64,000 nucleotides of DNA from Spirochaetia bacterium (lineage in GTDB: Bacteria; Spirochaetota; Spirochaetia; Treponematales; Rectinemataceae): NCBI GenBank assembly GCA_029975555.1, contig JARKOY010000173.1, positions 101,831 through 165,830 on the forward strand, in the 5' to 3' direction. Numbering within the stretch: position 1 is the first letter of the stretch; every line of letters starts with the position of its first letter. The notes beneath the pieces are model-generated. The model did not search any database. It was not told the DNA's origin and saw only the letters and a program-made list of their open reading frames with translations. Both the position numbers and the translations under genes were made by a program. This document shows positions 7,563-17,228 of the stretch, piece by piece.

Positions 7563-9377
7563 ATGAAACTGCTTTTTGTACAACTGCCTTCGCAGATGCC
7601 CGACTGGAGTTCGGCCCCGGCAAACGTTCCTCTCGCGGCGGGGTACTTGGCTTCCTACGCCGAATCGAAGGGCCTGCTCGCTCGCCGAGAATGGACAATT
7701 CTGGAGCCCGAAATTGCGAATTTCGGCTCTGACGCTTCGATCATCTCATCGATCAGCGCCCGTGAACCCGACATCGTCGCCTTCACGCTCTATTCATGGA
7801 ACCTCGAGCGCAGCCTCTTCATCGCAGAGAAGCTCACTTCTCTCCTCCCCCGCGCGCGCCTGATCGCGGGGGGCCCCGAAGTCGTCGAACACATGCCCAT
7901 CTCCGTCAGAAGCCCCTTCCACAGCCTCGTCTACGGCGAAGGGGAAGATGCCTTTGCGGCGGTGCTGCAGGATATTCAGGAACATCGCCCCCTCTCGCCA
8001 TCCTATCATTCCGAGACCCTCATCGATCTGTCGGAGCTGCCCAACCCGTACTTGAGCGGCGCCCTCCGCTTCGATCCAAACGTCCAGGTCCACCTCGAGA
8101 CCATGCGCGGCTGCAACGCCAGATGCTCCTATTGTTATTATGGAAAGAATTACAAAGTAATCCGCCGTTTTCCTCACGAGCAGGCAATCGAGGTGATCCG
8201 CGCAGCCTCAGAGGCTGGGGTCTCCGAGATCTACATCATGGACCCCAATTTTCAGAGCGGCCCCGATTTTGCCGGCAGATTGAGGGACATCGCCTACGCA
8301 AACCATGCGCACACGCCGATCCACACCGAGCTCAGGCTCGAAGGGATCAACGAGGAGATCGCCGGTCTCTTGAAAGAAGCGGGCGTCGCCTCCGTGGAGG
8401 TCGGCCTTCAGAGCGTCAACCCCAAGGCGCTTGAGGCAGTCCACCGCAGCTTCGACAGGAAGGCGTTCGAACGCGGCGCAGAGCTGTTGCAGAAGCACAA
8501 GATCATGATAAAGACCGGACTCATTCTGGGGCTGCCCTACGACGGCTACGAGCAGGTAATAGAGACCTTCGACTTCCTCGGCATGCAGGGGCTCGGCCAG
8601 GAGGCAGAACTGTATCCGCTCTCGCTGCTTCCCGGAACGGAGATCAGAGAACGGGCGGACGAATACGGTATGAGCTCGATGGAGATTCCGCCCTACCTCG
8701 TGACCAGCACCCACTGGATATCCTACGACGATATGGTCGATGCAATCGCGACATTCGAGGAGAGCTTCGACGTCGAGTGGGCGATGCCCCCGGCTCCTCA
8801 CTTTCAGCTCTTCAAAGAAGGGTTCGTCTCTTTCATCGACACGCGGAAGCCGGAGAACATAGACTGGATGCGCCTCAACCCCGAAAAGCTCTCGAATTCG
8901 ATCACGCTGTTGGTCGACGCCGACGACCCGGAAACCCTCGCCAGAATCGTCCGTGCGGCCAGAGACCTACGGAAGGACAACCCCTACACGTTGTACCAGA
9001 TCGTACTCACGAGCGAAACCAGAATCCCCTCAGAAAAACTGGTGGACAGGATCAGAGATGCCTTCCTCAATCCAGAACATTATTACGAGCTTGCGAACTC
9101 TTTCTCGCCAGATCCACAGACGAGCTATCAGGCGAGAATGTTTTTTGCGACCAAGAACTTCAGCCTCGCCTACCGGGCCCTCGAAGAGGCACAGGACATG
9201 GAGACGATGGTCGTCCTCAACGGCCGCGGCGGGTACAACGCCGATCGGCTGGCAGAACTCTTGCCCTACGTGATCTTCGACAAGCAGACTCTCCCCTTCG
9301 ACCGGCTGTATGAGCTCATTTCGATCTACGCCGATTTTCCTCACATGCTCATCGAGGCCCCCGAAGGGCTCCTCTAG
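7563..9377 (+). CDS. B12-binding domain radical SAM protein
   Basis: Radical SAM enzyme of unknown substrate, 604 residues. The N-terminal 130 residues form a cobalamin-binding Rossmann-like domain (DIVAFTLYSWNLERSLFIAE; LIAGGPEV). The radical SAM core follows, with the cluster cysteines C184, C188 and C191 in GCNARCSYCYYGKNY. The C-terminal ~200 residues match no domain I recognise. The N-terminal half resembles B12-dependent methylase-like proteins that act on lipids, tetrapyrroles or peptides, but no partner gene indicates the substrate. It starts 18 bases after aat with no visible break, so it may be read from the clpS promoter. Confidence 0.8.
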   Translation: MKLLFVQLPSQMPDWSSAPANVPLAAGYLASYAESKGLLARREWTILEPEIANFGSDASIISSISAREPDIVAFTLYSWNLERSLFIAEKLTSLLPRARLIAGGPEVVEHMPISVRSPFHSLVYGEGEDAFAAVLQDIQEHRPLSPSYHSETLIDLSELPNPYLSGALRFDPNVQVHLETMRGCNARCSYCYYGKNYKVIRRFPHEQAIEVIRAASEAGVSEIYIMDPNFQSGPDFAGRLRDIAYANHAHTPIHTELRLEGINEEIAGLLKEAGVASVEVGLQSVNPKALEAVHRSFDRKAFERGAELLQKHKIMIKTGLILGLPYDGYEQVIETFDFLGMQGLGQEAELYPLSLLPGTEIRERADEYGMSSMEIPPYLVTSTHWISYDDMVDAIATFEESFDVEWAMPPAPHFQLFKEGFVSFIDTRKPENIDWMRLNPEKLSNSITLLVDADDPETLARIVRAARDLRKDNPYTLYQIVLTSETRIPSEKLVDRIRDAFLNPEHYYELANSFSPDPQTSYQARMFFATKNFSLAYRALEEAQDMETMVVLNGRGGYNADRLAELLPYVIFDKQTLPFDRLYELISIYADFPHMLIEAPEGLL

Positions 9378-9389
9378 CTCACCTCTCGA

Positions 9390-10367
9390 TCAGTACATCC
9401 TCCTCGGATCGGCCTTCCAGATTCCATTGCCGGTCTGCAGATAAGCCCTGATGTTCCGCATCGTATCCTGCACCGATTTGGCCGTGGCTTGGTTTGTGGA
9501 GCCCCCTACGTGCGGTGAAAGAACCACATTGGGCAGGGTGTGGATCGGATACCTCGACGGTGCACCTACGACGCCGGTGGTGGGGTAGGTGTACCAGGTG
9601 TCCACCGCCGCACCTTTAAGCACGCCGCTCTTGAGCGCCTCGTACAAGCCTTCTTCGTCCACGATTGAACCGCGTCCCACGTTGACCAAAAATTTGCCCT
9701 TCATGCTCATGATAAGATCTTTGGAGATGAGGCCCTCGGTCTCACGCGTGGCCGGCAAGGTGATAAACACTATCTCCCCGAGGTCCAAGGCCTCTTTCAG
9801 GCCCGGAAGCACCGCATCGAAGTGTTGTGGGACCTCAGCGCCTTTCGTCCTGCGCCAGCCGTACACCTTGCAGTCGAAGGCCTTGAGCAGCTTCGCCAGC
9901 TCCTTGCCGATGGCACCGGTTCCCAGGATGCTGCAGCTTCGTCCATAGAGGCTGTCCCAGTTGTCTTCGGCGCCGCGATTTACCCAGAAACCATGCCAGA
10001 CTTCATTCTTAAGGTCATTGTGGTATTCGATGATCCTTCCATAGAAAGCGAGCGTCATGGCCAGAGCGTGCTCGGCGACATCGAAGGCGTTAGAGTGCAC
10101 GTTGTAGACTTCGATCCCTCGCTCAATGAGCAACTCCGCAGGCAGATGATTCAGCCCCGTGAAAGGCTGAAAGATGGCCTTCAGCCTGACTGCCTCGGAA
10201 ATGACGCGGTGAGGTATGCGCCCGGCGATGATGAGGTCCAGAGAGGCGATCTCGGGAGCGTCGGCGCCAAGCCCCTCGTACCACGTGTGCTCGGCAAATT
10301 CTTGTCGCAGTTGTGCGATGGCCGGACCCCACACGGAGTGCAGCGGCATGAATGAACCTATATGCAT
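9390..10367 (-). CDS. D-2-hydroxyacid dehydrogenase-like NAD-binding protein
   Basis: Member of the D-isomer 2-hydroxyacid dehydrogenase superfamily, 325 residues. The NAD site is GTGAIG (149-154), the substrate-binding arginine is R232 (GRGSIVDE) and the catalytic histidine is H286 (LSPHVGG). The glutamate that normally pairs with the histidine (in a D-x-x-x-P-E-P-like block) is replaced: the block reads VDTWYTYP, with Y261 at that position. Formate dehydrogenases also lack this Glu (they have Gln), so the substrate may be unusual. I chose the ATG at 10367 because GGGAGG lies 8 bases upstream; the frame is open further upstream, but that part looks non-coding. Confidence 0.75.
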   Translation of the reverse strand: MHIGSFMPLHSVWGPAIAQLRQEFAEHTWYEGLGADAPEIASLDLIIAGRIPHRVISEAVRLKAIFQPFTGLNHLPAELLIERGIEVYNVHSNAFDVAEHALAMTLAFYGRIIEYHNDLKNEVWHGFWVNRGAEDNWDSLYGRSCSILGTGAIGKELAKLLKAFDCKVYGWRRTKGAEVPQHFDAVLPGLKEALDLGEIVFITLPATRETEGLISKDLIMSMKGKFLVNVGRGSIVDEEGLYEALKSGVLKGAAVDTWYTYPTTGVVGAPSRYPIHTLPNVVLSPHVGGSTNQATAKSVQDTMRNIRAYLQTGNGIWKADPRRMY

Positions 10368-10536
10368 TGTCGCGACCTCCCTTGAAAAAAATAGAATGTC
10401 GTATATATATGCAAGCATATTTTTTGCTCCCGGCGCAAGAGGCATCATGAAATTCTTATGCCTTTGCGATATAGATTGAGAAGGCTGCGAACTTCCTCGA
10501 AACATGCCGATATTAAGAAAGGGAGAGTTATAAACG

Positions 10537-13338
10537 ATGCAGGAGCGAACATTGAAAAGCGCACGACTTTTCTGCCTCACCATGCTCATCGCGCTGTCGT
10601 TGGGGGGCTGTGCGACCACCCTTGCGGCAAAGAATGAAGTGACCCTCAACGATCTCGTCATCAAAGGCGATTTCGAAGGTATACGCAAATTTTATTCGAA
10701 CCAAGAAGAATTGAACAAACCTTCCACCAAAGAGCCTTATGTGGGACTGTATCCTCTTCACATCGCAGTGATCCGGGGCGATGTGAAGATCGCCGAAATT
10801 TTGATCGTGCTCGGCGCCAAGGTGGACAACAAGGATATCTCCGGGAAGACCGCCCTGAGATACGCGGTGGACAGAAAGCAGGCCGACATGGTGAAGATGC
10901 TCGTCGACAGAGGCGCCGATCCCTTCGTCGCCGACGTGGGAGGAACTTCGCCTGCTCAAGTGGCGCTTCAGTCGGACATCAACATCCTCGATGCCATGTT
11001 CAATTCAAAGAACATCAACAACACGGGCCCCGACGGACGAACGATCCTCCACTACGCGGCCGACGCGCTCATGCCCAAGGAAGTGGACATGCTCCTCTCC
11101 AAGGGCGCTTCGGTTCAGATAAAGGATAAGGCCGACAGAACCGCCCTCGACCTCGTGCTCCTCTACCCCGACAAAATCGAAGCAGCTCAGATCGCCGAGA
11201 AGCTCATCCTTAAGGGCGCAAACCCTTCATTCCCCGAATTCTCCTGGTTTGCCGCCACGGTGAGAGCGCCCGACTACAACGCCGTCCGCTTTTCCAACGG
11301 GAACACCCCTCTCCACGAGGCGATATCCCGCTACCAGTCAGGCTTCGCCCTATTTCTTCTCCTCAACAAAATCGACCCCGACCTCAAGAACCTCAACGGC
11401 GAGGCACCTCTCCACCTGGCAGTCAAATCCGGCTACGTCGAGGGGGCACGGCTGCTTTTGCAAAACAGGGCGAACCCCGACATTCTCGACACAAATCAGA
11501 ACACACCCTTGCACCTGACCATTCCGCCTGCGCGGCGCCTGGAAATGGTGAAGCTGCTCTTGAGCTACAAGGCCAACCCTGCGCTCATGGACAACCAGGG
11601 GAATACGCCGCTCCACAAGGCCGTCATGCAATTCTATGCGCCTGAAATCGTCGACACCCTGATTCAGGCAGGCGCGCCCGTCAATGCTCAGAATGCAAAG
11701 GGAGATACGGCCCTCATTCTCTGCGCGAGGACGGAACACTACGAATATGCGAAATCGCTCATCGAGGCAAAGGCCGAGATATTCAAGATGAATCTGGCGG
11801 GCGAAAATGCGCTCAAGATCGCCCTTTCGAAGGGGTACAAGGCCGTCGACAATATCGTGCTTCCGTCGAACGTCAACCAGAGCGACGACAACTCAAACAG
11901 CGTGCTCATGACCGCCGTGTCGCTCAAGGCCCCGGCCGACGTCCTCAAGCTCATTCTCTCCAAGGGGGCTGACCCCAACGCGAGGAACAAGGCGCAGGAC
12001 AGTGCACTGCACATCGCGGTGAGACAGAACTATGCGGAACAGGGTGTGGTGCTGCTGGACGCAAACGCCGACATCTTTCAGTACAACGCACAACAGGAGA
12101 ATCCTCTCTTCCTCGCCCTCACGGCAAAGCCTGCGCCGCTCGAGTGGTTCTTCAGGCCGAACGTCATCGCGGCCAGAGACGCAAACGGCGACTCCGTGGT
12201 GCACCACGCGGCCCGGAAGAACCTGCCCGAGGGCATCGCGTACCTGATCAAGAATGGAGCATCCCTCGATGTGCTCAACAATGCGCTCGAGACCCCGCTG
12301 CACACTGCCGCGAAGTACGATGCGACCGAGGCGATCCAGTACCTTGTGGGCGCTGGTTCCTCACTGAAGGCCGTCGACATAAAAGGCGATATTCCGCTCC
12401 AGAGTGCGGTCCTGGCTGGTGCAGCGAAGGCGACCGAGCAGCTCATCGCTGCAGGCTCTCCAGTGAACAGCCAAAACTACTCCGGAGAAACAGCCCTGCA
12501 TCAGGCAGCCAAAAACAACAATTCGCCCATTGTGCGACTGCTCACCGCCAAGGGAGCCCAGACGGAAATTCAGGACAGCCGAGGCTTTACCCCACTGGCA
12601 GACGCCGCCGCATACGGTGCCTACGACGCCGCAAGCGACCTGTTGAAGGCGGGCTCGCTCATCGACACTCGCGACAATTCAGGCTCGACCCCCCTCTATC
12701 AGGCGGTCAGCGGCGAGCACATTGCGCTCGTCCGGCTCCTGCTGGTGAACAACGCGGACATCCATGCCCTCAACGCTCGCGGTCTGTCGCCCTTTAAGCT
12801 CTCGCTCATGAAGAATTCTCAGATTGCCGCCGAGTTCTATACGGACAAACTGATCAATAAGCCCGATTCAAACGGCGATTGTGTGCTCCACATTCTCCTC
12901 AACGGCGGCATGAGTCAGGACCTTCTGCTCGCCGCGCTCAAAAATGGAGCCAACCCGAACGCACGGAACGCGAAAGGGGATACGCCGCTCATGCTCGCGC
13001 TGAGGAAGAATGACCTGAACGCGGCCATCGCGCTGATCAACGGAGGAGCGTCGCTGTTTATGTCGAACGCGGACAATATCTCGCCGCTCTCCACCATATT
13101 CTCGATGGATGTCGGCGCTAGGAACAAACTCTTGTCAGCGGTAGGCGTGAACGAAGCGGACTACAACGGGGAGACGCTCCTGCACTATGCCGTGCGCGCC
13201 AACAATAAGGATGTGGCCCTCGATCTGATCTCGCTCGGCGCAGACAGGGGAGCAAAGAACCGCAGAGGAGAAACGCCGCTGGACCTGGCTCAGACGAAGG
13301 GATACCAAGAGATCGCCGCACTGCTCGCGAACAAATGA
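10537..13338 (+). CDS. Large ankyrin-repeat lipoprotein
   Basis: 933 residues made almost entirely of ankyrin repeats, about two dozen, each with the G-x-TPLHxA pattern (for example NGNTPLHEAISR, SGETALHQAAKN, NGETLLHYAVRA). The N-terminus is a signal peptide with a lipobox LGGC, so the mature protein should begin at a lipid-modified C25 and sit in a membrane, probably facing the periplasm or the outside. Ankyrin solenoids bind other proteins; no enzymatic domain is present. Some repeats are degenerate. A GGGAGAG site lies 9 bases before the ATG. It is flanked by a divergent dehydrogenase and a convergent sigma factor, so it is probably monocistronic. Confidence 0.88.
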   Translation: MQERTLKSARLFCLTMLIALSLGGCATTLAAKNEVTLNDLVIKGDFEGIRKFYSNQEELNKPSTKEPYVGLYPLHIAVIRGDVKIAEILIVLGAKVDNKDISGKTALRYAVDRKQADMVKMLVDRGADPFVADVGGTSPAQVALQSDINILDAMFNSKNINNTGPDGRTILHYAADALMPKEVDMLLSKGASVQIKDKADRTALDLVLLYPDKIEAAQIAEKLILKGANPSFPEFSWFAATVRAPDYNAVRFSNGNTPLHEAISRYQSGFALFLLLNKIDPDLKNLNGEAPLHLAVKSGYVEGARLLLQNRANPDILDTNQNTPLHLTIPPARRLEMVKLLLSYKANPALMDNQGNTPLHKAVMQFYAPEIVDTLIQAGAPVNAQNAKGDTALILCARTEHYEYAKSLIEAKAEIFKMNLAGENALKIALSKGYKAVDNIVLPSNVNQSDDNSNSVLMTAVSLKAPADVLKLILSKGADPNARNKAQDSALHIAVRQNYAEQGVVLLDANADIFQYNAQQENPLFLALTAKPAPLEWFFRPNVIAARDANGDSVVHHAARKNLPEGIAYLIKNGASLDVLNNALETPLHTAAKYDATEAIQYLVGAGSSLKAVDIKGDIPLQSAVLAGAAKATEQLIAAGSPVNSQNYSGETALHQAAKNNNSPIVRLLTAKGAQTEIQDSRGFTPLADAAAYGAYDAASDLLKAGSLIDTRDNSGSTPLYQAVSGEHIALVRLLLVNNADIHALNARGLSPFKLSLMKNSQIAAEFYTDKLINKPDSNGDCVLHILLNGGMSQDLLLAALKNGANPNARNAKGDTPLMLALRKNDLNAAIALINGGASLFMSNADNISPLSTIFSMDVGARNKLLSAVGVNEADYNGETLLHYAVRANNKDVALDLISLGADRGAKNRRGETPLDLAQTKGYQEIAALLANK

Positions 13339-13353
13339 ACGGTGGGAAATGAA

Positions 13354-14340
13354 TTACAGAAGACCGTCCGCAAGTTCTTGGCGCTGTTTTATCTTCTCGA
13401 GCGCTTGTTCTTGAATCTGGCGGACCCGCTCGCGGGTAATGCCGAGGGCCCGCCCGGTCTCCTCGAGCGTCTTGGGGCCTTCGCCGTTTAGACCGTACCT
13501 CAGCTGCAGGACAATCTGCTCGCGCTCCGACAGAGAGCGCATGACGTAGCGCAGCAGCTCCTGCATCGTGGCAGCAAAGGCTTGGCTGAAAGGATCGGGA
13601 CTATTCTCGTCTCTGACGCTCTCTGCGAGGCTTCCGTTCTTCTCTTCGTCTATACTGAGGTCGAGACTGGAGGTGCCCTGCGCGAGCTGCATCGCGCTCG
13701 TGACTTTACTCTGGGGAATGCCGGACTTTTCCGCGACCTCGGCCTCATTCGGGTCCCTGCCGAGCTCCTGAACGAGTTCCTTCGCGGAGGCGTAGCACCG
13801 CCGTATCGTGTTCAACATATGAATCGGCAGACGTATGATGCGGCTCTGGTCCACGAGGCACTTGATGATCGCCTGACGTATCCACCAGCTCGCGTAGGTG
13901 GAAAAACGATATCCCCGACGATAATCGAAGCGGTTCACCGCCTCGATGAGTCCGATATTGCCCTCGTCGATGAGGTCGAGGAGATTCACCCCGCGCATCT
14001 GATACCCTTTTGCAATCGACACCACCAGGCGCAGATTGGAGGTTATGAGCAATTCCCTTGTAGTCCGCAGCTCTTCTGCGATACGCGTGCGATTCTCTGC
14101 ACGAAGGTGGTCGTGGGGATTCTCTGCAAGGGCCGCATCGGACTGCTGCAAGGAACTGGCGAGCTCACTGAGTTTGGCTCCCAGCGCTTTTTCCTGTTCG
14201 GCATCGAGCAGAGGATATTTCGAAATCTGGCGAAGATAGAGGCTGAGCGGATCGAGTTCGCCCTTAAGGCCTTCGCCCGAATTTTTCCGCGTGGGCCGCC
14301 TGGAGTTGCCCTCTATATTGCAGTCCACCTGATCGCTCAT
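13354..14340 (-). CDS. RNA polymerase sigma-70 family factor, group 2 (RpoD/RpoS-like)
   Basis: Promoter-recognition subunit, 328 residues. Region 1.2 is DPLSLYLRQISKYPLLDAEQE. Region 2 (NLRLVVSIAKGYQMRG, LIDEGNIGLIEAV, RFDYRRGYRFSTYASWWIR) is followed by region 3 and by region 4 with its helix-turn-helix (TLEETGRALGITRERVRQI). Region 1.1 and the long non-conserved insert of primary sigma factors are missing, so it is probably an alternative group 2 factor such as a general-stress or stationary-phase sigma. Its own promoter (next entry) leaves almost no 5' leader. Confidence 0.88.
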   Translation of the reverse strand: MSDQVDCNIEGNSRRPTRKNSGEGLKGELDPLSLYLRQISKYPLLDAEQEKALGAKLSELASSLQQSDAALAENPHDHLRAENRTRIAEELRTTRELLITSNLRLVVSIAKGYQMRGVNLLDLIDEGNIGLIEAVNRFDYRRGYRFSTYASWWIRQAIIKCLVDQSRIIRLPIHMLNTIRRCYASAKELVQELGRDPNEAEVAEKSGIPQSKVTSAMQLAQGTSSLDLSIDEEKNGSLAESVRDENSPDPFSQAFAATMQELLRYVMRSLSEREQIVLQLRYGLNGEGPKTLEETGRALGITRERVRQIQEQALEKIKQRQELADGLL

Positions 14341-14350
14341 GTCTTTTCAA

Positions 14351-14378
14351 TGTATAACGCTATTCTGCAAAAAACAAG
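14351..14378 (-). promoter_or_regulatory. Candidate sigma-factor gene promoter, very short leader
   Basis: On the minus strand CTTGTT/TTGTTT (14372-14378), a 15-16 base spacer and TATACA (14351-14356) end 10 bases before the ATG at 14340. The predicted transcript therefore starts 3-4 bases before the start codon, and no Shine-Dalgarno sequence is visible. Confidence 0.4.
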
Positions 14379-14399
14379 AGGCGGATACCCGGAGAAAAT

Positions 14400-15437
14400 T
14401 TATTCCCGAGGCGCAAGCGATGGATCGACGGGCTGTCCATTGCGAAATACAAAGAAATATGCGATGGGGTTCCCTTCCTTTGCATCGATGCCCACCCTCG
14501 CAATAGTCTTGCCGGGCTCAACAGCCTCCCCCGTTTTGACAAGTATCGACTCGTTCCCTCCGTAGACGTAGACAAAGCCCGCCTTGGACTGAATGAAGAC
14601 CACCTCGCCAAAGCCGCGAGAGGGCCCTGCCGAGACAACCGTACCCGACGCCACAGCCTTGACCGCTGCGCCCCGGCTCGTCTGAAACATGATCCCCTCG
14701 AGTTTGCCGCTCATGTACTGACCCTTACCCTCGACCGGCCAGCGCACGAGCTTGTCGACCGACTGCGGAGGTGGGGTTTCGGCCTTGGCATTTGTATTCG
14801 GCGCCGCACCCGAGGCGCCTGTACTCGAGGCGCTTGTGGATGAAGCGGGAGGCGGCGAGAGGGGTGTCGTAGCCGGTCCAGGAGCAGGCGCTGAGGGCGT
14901 CGTTGGAGCGACAGACTGGGCAGGTGCAGCAGCTACGGGGGCCGGCGACGAGGGCGTCGGTGGTGGTACCGTGGTCGTCGCGACGGATGGCTGGGCGGCT
15001 GAACCAGCTGGAGGTTGGGAGGACGTCGCTGTTGAGGCGGAGCTTCCCTTTTCGGGGATGATGAGCACGTCGCCGACCTTGAGTATGTAGGAATCGGACA
15101 GATTGTTTGCCGACTTCAAATCTTGAATCGAAACATCGTATTTCTTCGATATGCCGTAATACGTTTCCCCCTTTGCCACGACATGGACCTGAGGGATGAG
15201 GAGGACTATTCCCGGACGTATCTTTGCAGGGTCCGTGATGCCGTTGAGCGCGGCGAGCATGTCATAGGGTATGGAGTAACTCTTCGCGATTGAATAGAGC
15301 GTTTCACCCGTCTGGACGACGTGGTATTCCTGCGCCGCTCCGCACAAGAGTAAGGGCGTGCTGAGAAGAGAAAGCAGGAGTATTGATGTCACGCAAACTC
15401 GTCTTGCCATATACGATACCATTGTATGTATCGGCAC
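14400..15437 (-). CDS. LysM protein with degenerate LytM/M23 domain
   Basis: Exported cell-wall protein, about 345 residues. It has a signal peptide, two LysM modules (YHVVQTGETLYSIAKSYSIP and HVVAKGETYYGISKKYDVS), a long Ala/Pro/Ser/Thr linker (about residues 140-225) and a C-terminal M23-type fold. The metal and catalytic positions appear lost: the HxH strand reads IAYFFVFRNGQPVDP and the other histidine block reads YVYGGNES. It may therefore be an NlpD/EnvC-type activator or scaffold rather than an endopeptidase. The start is uncertain: GTG 15437 (with GGAG), ATG 15422 or ATG 15410. Confidence 0.82.
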   Translation of the reverse strand: MPIHTMVSYMARRVCVTSILLLSLLSTPLLLCGAAQEYHVVQTGETLYSIAKSYSIPYDMLAALNGITDPAKIRPGIVLLIPQVHVVAKGETYYGISKKYDVSIQDLKSANNLSDSYILKVGDVLIIPEKGSSASTATSSQPPAGSAAQPSVATTTVPPPTPSSPAPVAAAPAQSVAPTTPSAPAPGPATTPLSPPPASSTSASSTGASGAAPNTNAKAETPPPQSVDKLVRWPVEGKGQYMSGKLEGIMFQTSRGAAVKAVASGTVVSAGPSRGFGEVVFIQSKAGFVYVYGGNESILVKTGEAVEPGKTIARVGIDAKEGNPIAYFFVFRNGQPVDPSLAPRE

Positions 15438-15515
15438 GCTCCAACGGCGAGTGAAGAGAGAATTTAGAAGCTCCCAAAAGCACCGCCTTTTTCCCCTCCT
15501 ACTCTTTTCAATGGA

Positions 15516-15543
15516 TTGTCAAATCAGTAGAATTGTGTAAGAT
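15516..15543 (+). promoter_or_regulatory. Candidate promoter of the pfp-lolA-rodZ-rimO-pcrA run
   Basis: TTGTCA (15516-15521), a 16-base spacer and TAAGAT (15538-15543) lie 23 bases before the pfp ATG, with an AGAGG ribosome site between. Confidence 0.45.
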
Positions 15544-15566
15544 TTTTTTGTAAAGAGGTATGACAG

Positions 15567-17228
15567 ATGCTCGAACAATCTCCACTGCACGCGGCACGGT
15601 ATGCCTATGTCCCCAAAGTACCAGAAATCTTTCTCGAACCGATACAGAACATAAGGCCGCTTCCGACAGAGAAGGTCGAACCAGAAAAAGACCGTGAATC
15701 TCTGAAGAAGCTTTTCCCCAACAGCTACGCCAGGCCGGCGATAAAATTCGTCAAAGGCGAAGCTGCCATGGAAGAGAAGGCCTTGACCGTCGGCGTCATT
15801 CTTTCGGGAGGCCCCGCCGCTGGGGGGCACAACGTCATCGCCGGCCTCTTCGATGCCCTCAAAAAGGCAAACCCTCAATCGAGGCTCATCGGCTTCAGAG
15901 GGGGCCCTTCCGGCCTCATCGAAGGCAAGTACACAGAACTGACATCGGATGTCGTCGACCAGTACCGCAACACCGGGGGCTTCGACATCATTGGCTCTGG
16001 CAGGACCAAGATCGAGACGGCGGAACAACTGGAAAAATCGTTTAAAACCGCCGAGCAGCTCAATCTGGATGCCCTCGTCGTGATCGGTGGAGACGACTCC
16101 AACACAAACGCCGCACTCTTATCCGAGTACTTCATCCAAAAAGGGGCTCCGCTCACGGTGGTCGGCGTGCCGAAAACCATCGACGGAGACCTGAAAAACG
16201 AGTGGATCGAGACTTCTTTCGGGTTCGACACGGCGACCAAGGTATACTCCGAGCTCATCGGCAACATATGCAGGGACGCCGCCTCGGGGCGGAAATACTG
16301 GCATTTCATCAAGCTGATGGGAAGGTCCGCCTCGCACATCGCCCTCGAATGCGCCTTCCAGACGAGGCCGAACATCGCCCTCATCTCTGAAGAGGTGGAA
16401 GCCAGGCAGATGAGCCTCTCCCAGATCGTCGGGACGATCGCGGACGCCATTTCCGCCCGCGCAGCCAAAGGCGAAAACTTCGGCGTCATCATCGTGCCCG
16501 AAGGCCTCATCGAGTTCATTCCCGAAATCAAGCTGCTCATCGCCCAAATCAACGACATCATCGCGGCCGCTGGAGCCGAGTACGAAAGCCTTTCCAGGGG
16601 AGAAGCGCAGAGGACCTTCATTCTCTCTCGCCTTCCGGCAGAAAGTGGCCGGCTATTCTCGAGCCTTCCGGAATCGATACAGACGCAGCTCTGCTGGGAC
16701 AGAGATCCTCACGGCAACGTCCAGGTCTCGAGAATCGAAACCGAAAAACTGCTCGTCGAGATGACGGCGCGGAAACTGCAAGAGATGGCCGCGGCCGGCA
16801 TCTATAAGGGAAAATTCGATTATCAGACCCACTTCTTCGGCTATGAGGGGCGATGCGCCTTTCCTTCGAATTTCGACGCCGATTACTGCTATTCGCTGGG
16901 CTACGATGCCTGCCTCCTTATTCTCCACAGGCTCACCGGCTATATCGCCGCAATCAGGAACCTCACCGCACAGCCCAAGGACTGGTTGCCGGGAGGCATT
17001 CCCATCGTTTCCATGATGAACATCGAGCACAGGCATGGAAAGGAAAAACCAGTGATAAAGAAAGCGCTCGTCGACCTCGAAGGGAGAGCGTTCAAGGCCT
17101 TCGCGGCGGTGCGCGACAAGTGGGCACTCTCCTCGGACTATCGGATTCCCGGCAGCATCCAGTACTTCGGCCCTCCTGCGATCACTGATGCGCCAGCCAT
17201 CATTTTACAATTGGAGCGACATTCGTGA
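15567..17228 (+). CDS. pfp: Pyrophosphate-dependent 6-phosphofructokinase (long form)
   Basis: Reversibly phosphorylates fructose-6-phosphate using PPi, replacing or supplementing ATP-PFK in glycolysis. At 553 residues it belongs to the long PFP type known from plants and spirochaetes. An N-terminal extension of about 70 residues precedes [12 protein letters not shown]. The GGDDSN loop carries the Asp that favours PPi over ATP, PKTIDGD carries the PPi-binding Lys and the catalytic Asp, and MGRSASH binds the sugar phosphate. The start has AGAGG 8 bases upstream. It overlaps lolA by 4 bases, heading an operon otherwise devoted to the envelope and information processing. Confidence 0.93.
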   Translation: MLEQSPLHAARYAYVPKVPEIFLEPIQNIRPLPTEKVEPEKDRESLKKLFPNSYARPAIKFVKGEAAMEEKALTVGVILSGGPAAGGHNVIAGLFDALKKANPQSRLIGFRGGPSGLIEGKYTELTSDVVDQYRNTGGFDIIGSGRTKIETAEQLEKSFKTAEQLNLDALVVIGGDDSNTNAALLSEYFIQKGAPLTVVGVPKTIDGDLKNEWIETSFGFDTATKVYSELIGNICRDAASGRKYWHFIKLMGRSASHIALECAFQTRPNIALISEEVEARQMSLSQIVGTIADAISARAAKGENFGVIIVPEGLIEFIPEIKLLIAQINDIIAAAGAEYESLSRGEAQRTFILSRLPAESGRLFSSLPESIQTQLCWDRDPHGNVQVSRIETEKLLVEMTARKLQEMAAAGIYKGKFDYQTHFFGYEGRCAFPSNFDADYCYSLGYDACLLILHRLTGYIAAIRNLTAQPKDWLPGGIPIVSMMNIEHRHGKEKPVIKKALVDLEGRAFKAFAAVRDKWALSSDYRIPGSIQYFGPPAITDAPAIILQLERHS

